A DNA stretch of 64,000 nucleotides, taken from the NCBI RefSeq assembly GCF_033547095.1, contig NZ_CP137852.1, positions 2,163,501 to 2,227,500 on the forward strand, given 5' to 3'. This stretch comes from Sediminicoccus rosea (lineage in GTDB: Bacteria > Pseudomonadota > Alphaproteobacteria > Acetobacterales > Acetobacteraceae). Shown here piece by piece: positions 26,416 to 35,630 of this stretch (its first letter is position 1; each line of letters opens with the position of its first letter). The notes beneath the pieces were generated by a model. It was not told the DNA's origin and searched no databases. It worked only from the letters and a program-made list of their open reading frames with translations. The position numbers and the translations under genes are program-made.

Positions 26416-27348
26416 ATGACCTCCCGCTATGACCGCCTGATCGCCGCCGGGGCGAGGCTGCCGCCCACCAGCGTGGCCGTCGCCCACCCCTGCGACGCGA
26501 CCTCCATCGAGAGCGCGATGGAGGCGATGCGCGCGGGGATCATCCGCCCCATCCTGGTCGGCCCCCGCGCCAAGATCGCGGCCGCGGCGCAGGCGGCGGG
26601 CGTCACCCTCGACGGCATCGAGCAGGTGGATGCGCCACACAGCGACGCGGCGGCCGAGATCGCCGTGGGCCTGGTGCGCGAGGGCCGGGCCGAGGCGCTG
26701 ATGAAGGGCAGCCTGCACACGGATGAGCTGATGCGCCCCGTGGTGGCGCGCGAGGGCCTGCGCACCAAGCGCCGCGTCAGCCACTGCTTCGTGATGGATG
26801 TTCCGGGCCACGCCGACCCGCTGATCATCAGCGACGCCGCCGTGAACATCGCGCCCACCCTGGCCGAGAAGGTGGACATCACGCAGAACGCCATCGACCT
26901 CGCGCAGGCGCTTGGCTTCCAGGAGGTGCGTGTTGCGATCCTCTCGGCGATGGAGACGGTGAACCCCGCCGTGCCCAGCACGATCGAGGCGGCGGCGCTG
27001 TGCAAGATGGCCGATCGCGGGCAGATCACGGGCGGGCTGCTGGATGGGCCGCTGGCCCTCGACAACGCCATCGACATGGCGGCGGCGGCGATCAAGAAGA
27101 TCGTCTCGCCCGTCGCGGGGCGCGCCAATGTGCTGATCGTGCCCGACCTCGAGGCCGGGAACATGCTGGCCAAGAGTCTCACCTTCCTGGCGGGCGCGCA
27201 GGCGGCGGGGATCGTGGTGGGCGCGCGCGTGCCCATCATCCTGACCAGCCGGGCCGACAGCCGCGTCACGCGCATCGCCTCCTGCGCCATCGCGGCGCTG
27301 GTGGCCGCCGCGCGGCGCAGCGTTCCGGTGCGCGCGCTGGGCGACTGA
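26416..27348 (+). CDS. Phosphate acetyl/butyryltransferase (Pta/Ptb family)
   Basis: A 310-residue phosphotransacylase that interconverts acyl-CoA and acyl phosphate. Family motifs include VAVAHPCDATSIESAMEA, PILVGPRAKI, EALMKGSLHTDELMRPV, RRVSHCFVMDV and the closing IVVGARVPIILTSRADS. The MaoC-type hydratase domain found at the N-terminus of some relatives (bifunctional enoyl-CoA hydratase/phosphotransacylase) is absent. It lies nine bases after fabI and four before ackA, so it forms one unit with both. With AckA it would give acyl phosphate and ATP; specificity (acetyl or butyryl) is not readable. Confidence 0.92.
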   Translation: MTSRYDRLIAAGARLPPTSVAVAHPCDATSIESAMEAMRAGIIRPILVGPRAKIAAAAQAAGVTLDGIEQVDAPHSDAAAEIAVGLVREGRAEALMKGSLHTDELMRPVVAREGLRTKRRVSHCFVMDVPGHADPLIISDAAVNIAPTLAEKVDITQNAIDLAQALGFQEVRVAILSAMETVNPAVPSTIEAAALCKMADRGQITGGLLDGPLALDNAIDMAAAAIKKIVSPVAGRANVLIVPDLEAGNMLAKSLTFLAGAQAAGIVVGARVPIILTSRADSRVTRIASCAIAALVAAARRSVPVRALGD

Positions 27349-27351
27349 GCC

Positions 27352-28539
27352 ATGGCCGAATTCTTCCTGGTCGTGAATGCCGGCTCCTCCAGCATCAAGT
27401 TCGGCCTGCACGAAACCAGCGCGCCCTTCGCCGCCCATCTGCGCGGGCTGATCGAGGGCATCGGCACCGCGCCGCATCTCAGGCTGCGCGATGCGGCGGG
27501 CGAGACGGTGCTGGAGCGGCGCTGGGCGCCCGAGGGCTTCGACCATGCCCGCGCCATCGGCGAGATGCTGGCGCTGGAGCGGGAGGCGCTGGGCGATTCG
27601 CGCGTGGTCGCCGCCGGGCACCGCGTGGTGCATGGCGGGCTGGATTTCGCGCGGCCGGTGCGCGTGACGCCCGGGATCCTGGACCGTCTCGCCGCCCTCT
27701 CGCCGCTCGCGCCGCTGCACCAGCCGCACAACCTGGCGCCGATCCGCGCGTTGGTGGAACTCGCCCCCGAATTGCCGCAGGTGGCCTGCTTCGACACGGC
27801 CTTCCATCGCAGCCAGGCGCCGTTGGTGCAGGAATTCGCACTGCCGCGCCGCATGACCGAGGCGGGCATCCGGCGCTACGGCTTCCACGGCCTCTCCTAC
27901 GAATACATCGCCACGCAACTGCCGGGGCTCGGCCTCGCGCAGGCGCGCGTCATCGTGGCACATCTCGGCAATGGGGCGAGCCTCTGCGCCATGCAGGGCG
28001 GGCGGAGTGTCGCCAGCACCATGGGCTTCACCGCGGCCGATGGGCTGATGATGGGCACGCGCTGCGGCGCGCTGGACCCGGGGGTGCTGATCCATCTGAT
28101 GGACAGCGAGGGCATGGATGCCCGTGCGCTGGAGGCGCTGATCTACAAGGAATCTGGCCTGCTCGGCGTCTCGGGCATCTCGTCGGACATGCGGGCGCTC
28201 CGGGCCTCCGATGCGGTGGAAGCGCGGCATGCCATCGCACTCTTCGTCCATCGCATCCACCGCGAGATCGGCTCGCTGGCCGCGGCCCTGGGCGGGCTGG
28301 ATGCGCTGGTCTTCACCGCCGGCATCGGCGAGAACGACGCGGCCACGCGCGCGGAGGTGGCGGCGGGCTGCGCCTGGCTCGGCCTGACGCTGGACGCGGC
28401 GCGCAACGCAGCGGGCGAGGGGCGCATCAGCGCCGAGGGCTCACGCCTCTCCGCCTGGGTGGTGCCGACGGATGAGGAGGGCATGATCGCCCGCCATGTC
28501 GTCGAAGTGCTCAGCCAGGGCATGGCCCTGCCGGACTGA
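27352..28539 (+). CDS. ackA: Acetate kinase
   Basis: A 395-residue ASKHA-fold kinase making acetate plus ATP from acetyl phosphate and ADP. Signatures: VVNAGSSSIKFGL near the start, AAGHRVVHGG, CFDTAFHRSQAPLVQEF, RRYGFHGLSYEYIA, VAHLGNGASLCA and VFTAGIGEND. Length is normal. It is the last gene of the DUF3141-fabI-pta operon, and no gene is visible in the 138 bases after it. Given its context it may prefer longer acyl phosphates, but nothing in the motifs shows that directly. Confidence 0.95.
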   Translation: MAEFFLVVNAGSSSIKFGLHETSAPFAAHLRGLIEGIGTAPHLRLRDAAGETVLERRWAPEGFDHARAIGEMLALEREALGDSRVVAAGHRVVHGGLDFARPVRVTPGILDRLAALSPLAPLHQPHNLAPIRALVELAPELPQVACFDTAFHRSQAPLVQEFALPRRMTEAGIRRYGFHGLSYEYIATQLPGLGLAQARVIVAHLGNGASLCAMQGGRSVASTMGFTAADGLMMGTRCGALDPGVLIHLMDSEGMDARALEALIYKESGLLGVSGISSDMRALRASDAVEARHAIALFVHRIHREIGSLAAALGGLDALVFTAGIGENDAATRAEVAAGCAWLGLTLDAARNAAGEGRISAEGSRLSAWVVPTDEEGMIARHVVEVLSQGMALPD

Positions 28540-28677
28540 AGCGCAGGCTGCGGCGGGCGTCACACGGAAGGTCATTCTCGTCCGGCACTCACGGATCGCG
28601 TTGCTGGTCCTCGCGCAGCGGGCCGCGTCAATCAGGTCAGCGGTCGCGGGAGAATCCGACAGGCGAAGGCCTGCCGG

Positions 28678-29037
28678 TCATTCCACGATCTCCTGCGGCG
28701 CGCAGCCGAAGCGCAGCAGATTGCCGTGCGGGTCGTGGATGGTGAATTCCTTCATGTCCCAGGGACGGACGGTGAAGGCGGACAGGCCAGCCACGCCGCG
28801 CGCCGCGAATTCCGCATGCAGCAGCGGCACCTGGCCCCCGCGGATGTAGCAGGAGGTGTGCTCCGGATGGACGCGATCGGTCGTCAGGCAGAAGTGGAGT
28901 TCCATCGACTCGCGGCGAAGGATCGCGTAATCGCCCCAGGATTCGCCGGCGAAGCCGAGCTGCTCCGTGTAGAAGCGCATCGTCTCTTCGAGGTCGAGCG
29001 AGGCCAGGATCGGGATGCAACGGGCCGGATCATTCAT
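28678..29037 (-). CDS. VOC family (glyoxalase/bleomycin resistance-like) protein
   Basis: A 119-residue vicinal-oxygen-chelate fold protein. The order IPILASLDLEETMRFYTEQLGF, then YAILRRESMELHF and the closing FTIHDPHGNLLRFG is that of bleomycin-resistance or small glyoxalase-like proteins with one beta-alpha-beta-beta-beta repeat at each end. Metal or ligand function is unknown. It lies downstream of the iron permease on the same strand across 125 bases, and is convergent with ackA. ATG29037 opens the fold; the region upstream has no coding character. Confidence 0.85.
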   Translation of the reverse strand: MNDPARCIPILASLDLEETMRFYTEQLGFAGESWGDYAILRRESMELHFCLTTDRVHPEHTSCYIRGGQVPLLHAEFAARGVAGLSAFTVRPWDMKEFTIHDPHGNLLRFGCAPQEIVE

Positions 29038-29162
29038 GTCGCAGCACTCCAGACGGCGAGCGAAACGGCGGTTCGGCCGGCCTCGGCCGATCTGGCGTGA
29101 TCTTCGCCCGGCGAGGTGACGGGGATTTCGGTCAGGCGGTCTCGCATGGTTCTCGGCGGCGC

Positions 29163-30821
29163 TCAGCTCCGCTTCATCGCCCGCGTCAGCGCATAGACCG
29201 GCAGCAGCCCGGCCAGCACGATGAGCAGGGCCGAGGTGCTGGCCTCGGCCAGCCGCTCGTCGGAGGCGAGGTTGTAGACGCGGACCGCCAGCGTGTCGAA
29301 ATCGAAGGGACGGACGATCAGCGTCGCCGGCAATTCCTTCATCGTGTCCACGAAGACCAGGATGGCGGCGGTCAGCAGCGCCCCGCGCGAGAGCGGCAGT
29401 TCCACCCGCCACACCGCCTCGCCCGGGCCGCAGCCGAGTGAGCGGGCGGCCGACTGGAAGCTCGGCTTGAGGCGCGCGAGCCCGCTCTCGACGGAGGAGA
29501 GCGCCACCCCCAGGAAGCGCACCAGATAGGCGAAGACCAGTGCCGCGATGGTGCCCGAGAGCAGCAGGCCGGAGCTGACGCCGAAGCTCGCCCTGAGCCA
29601 GGAATCCAGCGCATTGTCGAAGAGGCCGAAGGGAACCAGCGTGCCCACCGCGATGACCGAGCCCGGGATGGCGTAGCCGAGCCCCGCGGCGCGGTTGGCC
29701 CAGCGCGCGGTGGCGCTCGGGTAGAGCCGCGCGGCCCAGGCGAGCCAGGCGGCCAGCAGCACGGCGAGGGCCGCCGTGATGGCGGCCAGCGTCAGCGAAT
29801 GGGTCAGGAAGGGCAGGAAGCGCGAGGGCGAGAGCGGGTCGCCCGCCTCGATCATCAGGGCGAAGAGGGCGCTGCCCGGCACCACGAAGCCCAGCAGCAG
29901 CGGCAGGGCGCAGGCCAGCACGGCCAGCGCCGCCTTCGCGCCACGCAGCTGCACCGGGCGGAAAGGCGCGTGGCGCGTCGTCATCGGGTGGAAGCGCCGC
30001 CCGCCGCGGCTCGCCTGCTCCAGCGCCAGCAGCAGGGCCACGCAGAAGAGCAGGGCGGCGGCGAGCTGGCTGGCGGCGCCGCGATCGGCCATGCCGAACC
30101 ACGCCTCATAGATGCCGGTGGTGAAGGTGCGCAGGCCAAAATGCTGCACCGTGCCGAAATCAGCCAGTGTCTCCATCAGGACCAGCGCCAGCCCCGCCAC
30201 CAGCGCCGGCCGCGCGAGCGGCAGCGCGACCCGCCAGAAGCAGCGCGAGAGCGAATGGCCAAGCGTGCGCGACACCTCCACGAGGCAGGTGGATTGCGCC
30301 AGGAAGGCGGAACGGCAGAGCAGGTAGACGTAGGGATAGAGCACCATGGCCAGCACCAGGGCCGCGCCGTGCAGGCTCCGCATCTCGGGGAACCAGTAGT
30401 CGCCATAGCGCCAGCCGGTGGCGCCGCGCAGGTTGGATTGCAGCGGCCCCGCCACATCCATCAGCCAGGTCCAGGCATAGCCGCTGACATAGGCGGGCAT
30501 GGCGAGCGGCAGCAGCAGCGCCACCTGGAGGAAGGCGCGGCCGCGGAACTCGCAGGCCGTGACCAGCCAGGCCGTCACCGCGCCCGCGCTGCCTGCCATC
30601 AGCGCGACCAGCAGGGCGAGGGCCGCCGTGGTGCCCAGCAGCTCAGCCAGGGAGGTCCGCCAGATATGCAGCCAGACCTCGCCCGCCGGGGCGATGGCGG
30701 CGGCCAGCACGGCGGCGATGGGCAGCATGATCAGCGTCGCCACGCCCAGCGTCAGCCGCGCCCAGAGGGGGACGCGCCGCGCGGATGTGGCGGGGGATGA
30801 CGCCAGGCTGGTGGCGCTCAT
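29163..30821 (-). CDS. Iron(III) ABC transporter permease, fused double domain (FbpB type)
   Basis: A 552-residue protein with about twelve membrane helices in two homologous halves, each with a binding-protein-dependent permease EAA-like loop (SRTLGHSLSRCFWRVALPLARP and ARSLGCGPGEAVWRVELPLSRG). This two-in-one layout is that of FbpB/SfuB ferric permeases. It would work with the Fe3+-binding protein at 21523. An ATPase gene (FbpC) is not adjacent. The start ATG lies only six bases after a 17-bp Fur-like operator and has no Shine-Dalgarno, so it may be leaderless or start slightly downstream. Confidence 0.92.
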   Translation of the reverse strand: MSATSLASSPATSARRVPLWARLTLGVATLIMLPIAAVLAAAIAPAGEVWLHIWRTSLAELLGTTAALALLVALMAGSAGAVTAWLVTACEFRGRAFLQVALLLPLAMPAYVSGYAWTWLMDVAGPLQSNLRGATGWRYGDYWFPEMRSLHGAALVLAMVLYPYVYLLCRSAFLAQSTCLVEVSRTLGHSLSRCFWRVALPLARPALVAGLALVLMETLADFGTVQHFGLRTFTTGIYEAWFGMADRGAASQLAAALLFCVALLLALEQASRGGRRFHPMTTRHAPFRPVQLRGAKAALAVLACALPLLLGFVVPGSALFALMIEAGDPLSPSRFLPFLTHSLTLAAITAALAVLLAAWLAWAARLYPSATARWANRAAGLGYAIPGSVIAVGTLVPFGLFDNALDSWLRASFGVSSGLLLSGTIAALVFAYLVRFLGVALSSVESGLARLKPSFQSAARSLGCGPGEAVWRVELPLSRGALLTAAILVFVDTMKELPATLIVRPFDFDTLAVRVYNLASDERLAEASTSALLIVLAGLLPVYALTRAMKRS

Positions 30822-30827
30822 CGGGAG

Positions 30828-30844
30828 TTGCGACGCATTCTCAT
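30828..30844 (-). promoter_or_regulatory. Fur-like operator at the iron permease start
   Basis: TTGCGACGCATTCTCAT matches the perfect dyad at 21441-21457 (TTGCGAAACATTCGCAA) at 13 of 17 positions, including both TTGCGA and ATTC cores. It ends six bases before the permease start codon, a position where a bound repressor would block transcription of the gene. Confidence 0.6.
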
Positions 30845-30879
30845 CTGGGTCGCTCTCCTACACCAAAGCCGGGCGCTGG

Positions 30880-31515
30880 TCAGCCCTTCTTGGCGGCCTC
30901 CCATTCGGCCAGCGTGATGCGCGGCACCTCCACGCGGTCGGTCGTGCGGGTGTACCAGCCGCGCCCGTGCATGCGGCCGACGAGGTCGAGCTTGGGCGTG
31001 TCGATGTAGCGCTTGGCCTCGTCCATCACCGCATCGTCGCGCACATGCATGGCGACCACGCGGCCCAGCACGATGGTGTGGTGGCCGACGGGGATCAGCT
31101 GGAAGGTCTTGCATTCCAGCGCCACCGGGCTCTCGCCGATGCGCGGCACGCGGATCTTGGTGGAGGGCACCTTGGTGAGCTTCGCCTCATCCAGCTCATC
31201 CACCTCGGGGCCGAAATCGGTCGCGGTGATGTTCATGTGCGGCAGGTGGGATTGCGGCACGAGGCAGACGACGAATTCGCCCATCGCCTGGATATTGGCC
31301 AGCGTGTCCTTGGTGGCGCCGGACGGCTTGGGGCCGCAGCCGATGCCGATGACCACCGGATCGTCCGAGAAGGCGTTGAAGAAGGAATAGGGCGCCGCAT
31401 TCACCACGCCCGCCTCGTCCTGGCTCACCACCCAGGCGATGGGCCGGGGGACGATGGTGGAGACGACGAGCTTGTAGCGGTCGGCGGTGGGAAGGGTTTC
31501 GAAGTCGAAGAGCAT
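30880..31515 (-). CDS. Flavin reductase-like FMN-binding protein
   Basis: A 211-residue flavin reductase-like (split-barrel) protein. It has the opening FDFETLPTADRYKLVVSTIVPRPIAWV (the PRPIAWV motif), then GVVNAAPYSFFNAFSDDPVVIGIGCG, and the end EVPRITLAEWEAAKKG. Such proteins bind FMN and reduce it with NAD(P)H, often for monooxygenases or ferric-chelate reduction. It lies upstream of, and in the same direction as, the iron permease with a 58-base gap; a role in reductive iron use is possible but unproven. ATG31515 opens the domain; a GTG at 31587 would add an unconserved tail. Confidence 0.88.
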   Translation of the reverse strand: MLFDFETLPTADRYKLVVSTIVPRPIAWVVSQDEAGVVNAAPYSFFNAFSDDPVVIGIGCGPKPSGATKDTLANIQAMGEFVVCLVPQSHLPHMNITATDFGPEVDELDEAKLTKVPSTKIRVPRIGESPVALECKTFQLIPVGHHTIVLGRVVAMHVRDDAVMDEAKRYIDTPKLDLVGRMHGRGWYTRTTDRVEVPRITLAEWEAAKKG

Positions 31516-31639
31516 GTCCGGGCGGCCTTCAGGGTGGGGTCGCGGCAAATTGGGGGGGGCGCGCGCATCTGTCGAGGGGGCGTTCACCGGACCTTAAGCG
31601 GAGGCTGCGCAGCTTGGCACGGACAAGGAGAACCCTTCC

Positions 31640-33952
31640 ATGCGCTTTTTCCGGAATCTGTCCGTCGGCCGAAAACTGGCCATCAGCGCCGGCGTCGCCC
31701 TGCTGCTGCTGGGCGCGCTTATCGGCCTCGTCACGCGGGAGAATGCCCAGGTGGCCGAGCAGCAGGCGGCCGAGCGCCGCGCCGCCGCCGCCCGCTTCGC
31801 CGCCTTCGAGGCGGGGCGCCACCTGATGGAGGCGAACAACGCCTTGCGCGGCGTCCTGCTCGCCAACCAGCCGCAGCGGCTCGCCACCGAGGCGGCGCTG
31901 ATGGAGGAGAGCCTCGTCGCGACCGAGCAGGCACTCTCCCGCGCACGGGAGAGCGCGGCCGCCGCCGCGATCGCCCCGCTGGCGGCGACGCAGCGTGAAT
32001 TCGCCGAATACCGCTCGGCCGTGGCGGCGACGGTGCAGACGCGGCGCGAGCTGATCCAGAAACGCGACGCCGACTTCTTTCCCCGCTTCGCCGAATTCGA
32101 CCAGGCGCTGGAATCCGCTGCCGCCAACCTGCAGTTCGGCGTGGAGGGCGATGCGCGGGACGAGCTGCGCGACGTGATGAACACCTTCGTGCAGGCGATC
32201 AACGAAGTGCGCCTCAGCCTGCAACGCTACCTCGCGACCGACGACCCGGCCGCCGCCACGCGCACCCGCCGCTCCGCCTCGCAGGGCCGCGTGCATGCGC
32301 GTCGCCTCACCTCCGCCGCGCCTGATTCCGTCAAGGCCGACATGGAGCGCCTGGCCACCACCGGTCTCGCGCTGGCCGAGCAGGCCGATGGCGTGATGGC
32401 GCTGGCCGCCCGCATCCAGGAGCTGCGGAACACCCGCAACACGCCAAGTCGCGACCGGACGGTCACGGCGCTGGGTGCGGCGAGTGCCGCGCTGGAGGCC
32501 GAGGCGGTGCAGAACGCCGCCGCCGCGCGCGCGGCGATGGCGATGCTGGAGCAGAGCGTCTGGATGATCGGCGCTGTGGTCGCCCTGCTGCTCGCCGTCT
32601 CAGGCTGGCTGACGGCGCGTGCCATCGGAAGGCCGCTCGGCCGCATTGCCACCGCCATCCGCGGCATCGCGGCGGGCGACACCGCCCGCCCCGTGCCCGA
32701 TCGCGACCGCCGCGACGAGATCGGCCAGATCGCCGTCGCGCTGGAGGGGCTGCGCGGCGAGGTGGCGCAGGCCTTCGCCCGGCAGCAGATGCTGGACCAG
32801 ATGCCGCTCGGCGTCATGATGGCCGATCCGAAGGACGGGTTGCGGGTCACCTACCTGAACCCCGAGGCGCAGGACCTGATGCGCCGGATCGAGCATGCCC
32901 TGCCGGTCAAGGCGGAAGAGGTGCTGGGCCAGGCCGTTGCCACGCTCGACCAGCACCCCGCCCTGCAGAACGAGATGCTGGCCGATGGCGCGCATCTGCC
33001 GCAGCGCGCGCGCATCGCCACGGGCGGCGAGGTGCTGGACCTCAACATCACCGCGATCCGTGACCGCGAGGGCGCCTATGTTGGGCCCATGCTGTGCTGG
33101 CAGCTTGTCACCGGCCAGGCGCGCCTTGCCGATCGGTTCGAGGCGGAGATGGGCGGCGTCGTGGATGCGGTGGCCGCGGCGGCCGGGCAGATGCAGCAAT
33201 CCGCCCATGCCCTGACGGCGGCCGCCGAGACCTCCGGCCGCGAGGCGGAGGCCGTCTCCGAGGTGTCGCAGCGCGCCGGCGCCGATGTGCAGTCGGTGGC
33301 GGCGAGCGCCGAGGAGCTGGCGGCCAGCGTCGCCGAGATCACGCGCCAGGTGGCGGAGGGCGCCGAGGTGGCGCGCGCCGCGGCCGATGAGGCGCGCGCC
33401 ACGGACGGCACGGTGCAGGGCCTCGCCCAGGCGGCGGCGCGCATCGGCGACGTGGTGCGGCTGATCAGCGACATCGCGGGCCAGACCAACCTGCTGGCGT
33501 TGAACGCCACGATCGAGGCGGCGCGGGCGGGGGATGCCGGCAAGGGCTTCGCCGTGGTGGCGAGCGAGGTGAAGAGCCTGGCCGCGCAGACCGCGAAGGC
33601 GACGGAGGAGATCGCCGCGCAGATCGGCGGCATTCAGGGCAGCACGGGTGACGCGGTGGGCGCGCTGCGCTCCATCACGGCGACGATCGAGCGGATGAAC
33701 GAGGTGACCGCCGCCATCGCCGCGGCGGTGGAGGAGCAGGGGGCGGCCACGCGGGAGATCGCCCGCAGCGCCGCCCTGGTGGCGGAGGGCACGGGCGCCG
33801 TCACCCGCCGCATCGAGGATGTGCGCGCGGCCTCGGGTGAGACCGGGCGCTCGGCGGGCGAGGTGCTGAACGCCTCGAACGACCTCGCGCATCAGGCGGG
33901 GCTGCTGCGGGACCGCTCGGGCGACTTCCTGAAGCAGGTGCGCGCGGCGTGA
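31640..33952 (+). CDS. Methyl-accepting chemotaxis protein with HAMP and PAS-like domain
   Basis: A 770-residue chemoreceptor. Layout: first membrane helix (about 10-32), large helical periplasmic sensor (33-300), second helix (300-320), HAMP domain (about 322-375, beginning [16 protein letters not shown]), a PAS-like module (380-490, with [30 protein letters not shown]), and the MCP signalling domain with hairpin tip near 610-630. AAGGAG precedes ATG31640. A 140-base segment of the tip is 136/140 identical to the receptor gene at 5887. It is convergent with the DUF502 gene. Confidence 0.94.
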   Translation: MRFFRNLSVGRKLAISAGVALLLLGALIGLVTRENAQVAEQQAAERRAAAARFAAFEAGRHLMEANNALRGVLLANQPQRLATEAALMEESLVATEQALSRARESAAAAAIAPLAATQREFAEYRSAVAATVQTRRELIQKRDADFFPRFAEFDQALESAAANLQFGVEGDARDELRDVMNTFVQAINEVRLSLQRYLATDDPAAATRTRRSASQGRVHARRLTSAAPDSVKADMERLATTGLALAEQADGVMALAARIQELRNTRNTPSRDRTVTALGAASAALEAEAVQNAAAARAAMAMLEQSVWMIGAVVALLLAVSGWLTARAIGRPLGRIATAIRGIAAGDTARPVPDRDRRDEIGQIAVALEGLRGEVAQAFARQQMLDQMPLGVMMADPKDGLRVTYLNPEAQDLMRRIEHALPVKAEEVLGQAVATLDQHPALQNEMLADGAHLPQRARIATGGEVLDLNITAIRDREGAYVGPMLCWQLVTGQARLADRFEAEMGGVVDAVAAAAGQMQQSAHALTAAAETSGREAEAVSEVSQRAGADVQSVAASAEELAASVAEITRQVAEGAEVARAAADEARATDGTVQGLAQAAARIGDVVRLISDIAGQTNLLALNATIEAARAGDAGKGFAVVASEVKSLAAQTAKATEEIAAQIGGIQGSTGDAVGALRSITATIERMNEVTAAIAAAVEEQGAATREIARSAALVAEGTGAVTRRIEDVRAASGETGRSAGEVLNASNDLAHQAGLLRDRSGDFLKQVRAA

Positions 33953-33955
33953 GGC

Positions 33956-34525
33956 TCAGCCCCGCCGGGCCTCGTCCGCCTCGATCATCTCGCGCAGGCC
34001 GAGGCCCCAGGAGGCGATGCCGCGCAGGAAGGGCATGAGCGGCACGTCGAGCAGCTGCACCTTGTCGGGCGTGAAGATGTAGATCGCGCCCGACATGGGC
34101 GCGGGCGAGCCGGGGACGAAGACCATCAGCCGGCCATCGGCGAATTCATCCATCACCAGGGCGGGGCAGAGCCCTTCCTCGATATGGGCCAGCGCCGGGC
34201 GCAGCGAGCGGCCGCCCTGGCCCATCAGCGGGCCCTCGGCGGCGAAGGCCTTGGCGAGGCGCCATCCCGGGATGCGCTGCAGCAGCCCCACCTCCAGCAC
34301 ATGCCGCGCCTGCCGCCCCATGGCCGAGCGCACCAGCGCGCCCACCAGCGCGCAGAGCAGCAGCAACAGCAGCACGGCGGCGAGGGCCGGATGGACATAG
34401 GTGCTGGAGAGCGGGTCGGCCATGGCCTGCAGCCGATGGACGATGCCCAGCACCAGGAGCGCGATGGCGCCGATCGGCAGCACCACCAGGGCGCCGTCGA
34501 GCAGCGCCTGTCCGATCACCTTCAT
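33956..34525 (-). CDS. DUF502 family membrane protein
   Basis: A 189-residue protein with two N-terminal membrane helices (about 10-30 and 45-68) and a soluble C-terminal part; the order VVLPIGAIALLVLGIVHRL ... IPGWRLAKAFAAEG ... GAIYIFTPDKVQLLDVPL fits DUF502, whose function is unknown. ATG34525 follows a strong AGGAG six to seven bases upstream and starts as other family members do; an alternative ATG at 34549 overlaps the stop of the HAD gene (ATGA), so both starts are possible. It is the last gene of the FGE-sulfatase-phosphatase operon. Confidence 0.85.
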   Translation of the reverse strand: MKVIGQALLDGALVVLPIGAIALLVLGIVHRLQAMADPLSSTYVHPALAAVLLLLLLCALVGALVRSAMGRQARHVLEVGLLQRIPGWRLAKAFAAEGPLMGQGGRSLRPALAHIEEGLCPALVMDEFADGRLMVFVPGSPAPMSGAIYIFTPDKVQLLDVPLMPFLRGIASWGLGLREMIEADEARRG

Positions 34526-34545
34526 CCTGTTCTCCTGTGTGGCGC

Positions 34546-35538
34546 TCAATCGCCCGGGAAGATCCGCGCCCAGTCCTGCCGCATGGAGGTGACCAGCCAG
34601 CCGCGTGCGGGCGCATCGTCCAGCGCGCGGGCCAGGCGGCCGACGGGGCTCTGCCGGTCATAGGCGTATTCGCGCGCTGCGTCGTCATGGTGGATGATCA
34701 TCCCCAGGCGCCGGCCGGGCCCCTCGGTGGTGTAGCGCAGCATCTGCCAGTCGCCGTCGGAATTGCCGAAGGCGGCGATGGGCCGGCGGCCGATGAAGCG
34801 GGCGATGCCGACGGGCTTGCCCGGCCCGTCATCCACGAAATCGGCGCGCGGCTCCATCGCGAGGGTGATCCGGCCCTCGGCCTCGCCCGGCTGGAGCGCG
34901 AAGCTGGAGCCCACCACCTGGTGCGGCGGGATGCCATAGGCGGATTCGGAAAAGGCGCGCACGAACTCGACCCCGCCGCCCGAGACGATGAAGGTGGCGA
35001 AGCCATGGGCGCGCAGCAGGGCCAGCACCTCCAGCATGGGCTGATAGACCAGCGCCGTGTAGGGCCGCCCCCAGCGCGCATCCCGCGCGGTGGCGAGCCA
35101 TTCGGCCGCCAGGCGCCGGGCGGTCTCGGGCGAGAGGCCCGCCAGGGTGAGGCCCATGAGCCGCAGCGTGCCCTCGCTGCCGGCGGCCAGCACGCCCGAG
35201 AGGTCCCCGGCCAGGGCGGCGCGCAGCACGGGATCCTGCGCCCAGCCCGGGTTGGCCGGGGCCAGGGCGCGCAGGCGGTCCCGCGTGAAGATGAGCTGCG
35301 TATAGGCCGGCTGCTCCACCCAGAGCGTGCCGTCATTGTCGAAGGTGGCGATGCGCTCGGTCGGGGGGACGAAATCCGGGCCGCCCGGCGTGGTGACGGC
35401 GGCGACGAAATCGAGCAGGGCGCGGCGGCGCGGGCCATCGCGCCAGGAGGGCAGGGGATCGGCCTGCGCCTGCGCTGCCCGCGTGAAGCCGAGGCCGAGG
35501 GCGGCGGCGGCAGTCAGGCGGCGGCGGGAAACGAGCAT
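34546..35538 (-). CDS. Exported HAD-family phosphatase
   Basis: A 330-residue haloacid-dehalogenase-type hydrolase with an N-terminal signal peptide containing RRR (MLVSRRRLTAAAALGLG). The nucleophile motif is FDNDGTLW, the Ser/Thr motif is FIVSGGGVEF, and GNSDGDWQML carries the acidic metal ligands. The exported location suggests a periplasmic phosphomonoesterase. AAGGAGG precedes ATG35538. It follows the sulfatase by about 90 bases and overlaps the possible first start of DUF502. Together with the sulfatase it could release sulfate and phosphate from extracellular esters; this is inference. Confidence 0.88.
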   Translation of the reverse strand: MLVSRRRLTAAAALGLGFTRAAQAQADPLPSWRDGPRRRALLDFVAAVTTPGGPDFVPPTERIATFDNDGTLWVEQPAYTQLIFTRDRLRALAPANPGWAQDPVLRAALAGDLSGVLAAGSEGTLRLMGLTLAGLSPETARRLAAEWLATARDARWGRPYTALVYQPMLEVLALLRAHGFATFIVSGGGVEFVRAFSESAYGIPPHQVVGSSFALQPGEAEGRITLAMEPRADFVDDGPGKPVGIARFIGRRPIAAFGNSDGDWQMLRYTTEGPGRRLGMIIHHDDAAREYAYDRQSPVGRLARALDDAPARGWLVTSMRQDWARIFPGD

Positions 35539-35630
35539 GGCGGCCTCCTTCGATGGGGGGCCGGCGGGCGCCGTGAGGCGCGCCCGCCGGCTCGGCATGC
35601 GCCGCGGCCCGGACCGCGGCGCATGCGAGA

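Noticed and set aside
28540-28677. A small gene between ackA and the VOC gene
   Set aside because: No start with Shine-Dalgarno and no frame with the codon bias of real genes here; no clear terminator either.
29038-29162. A small gene between the VOC gene and the permease
   Set aside because: Only short open frames without ribosome-binding site; appears to be spacer.
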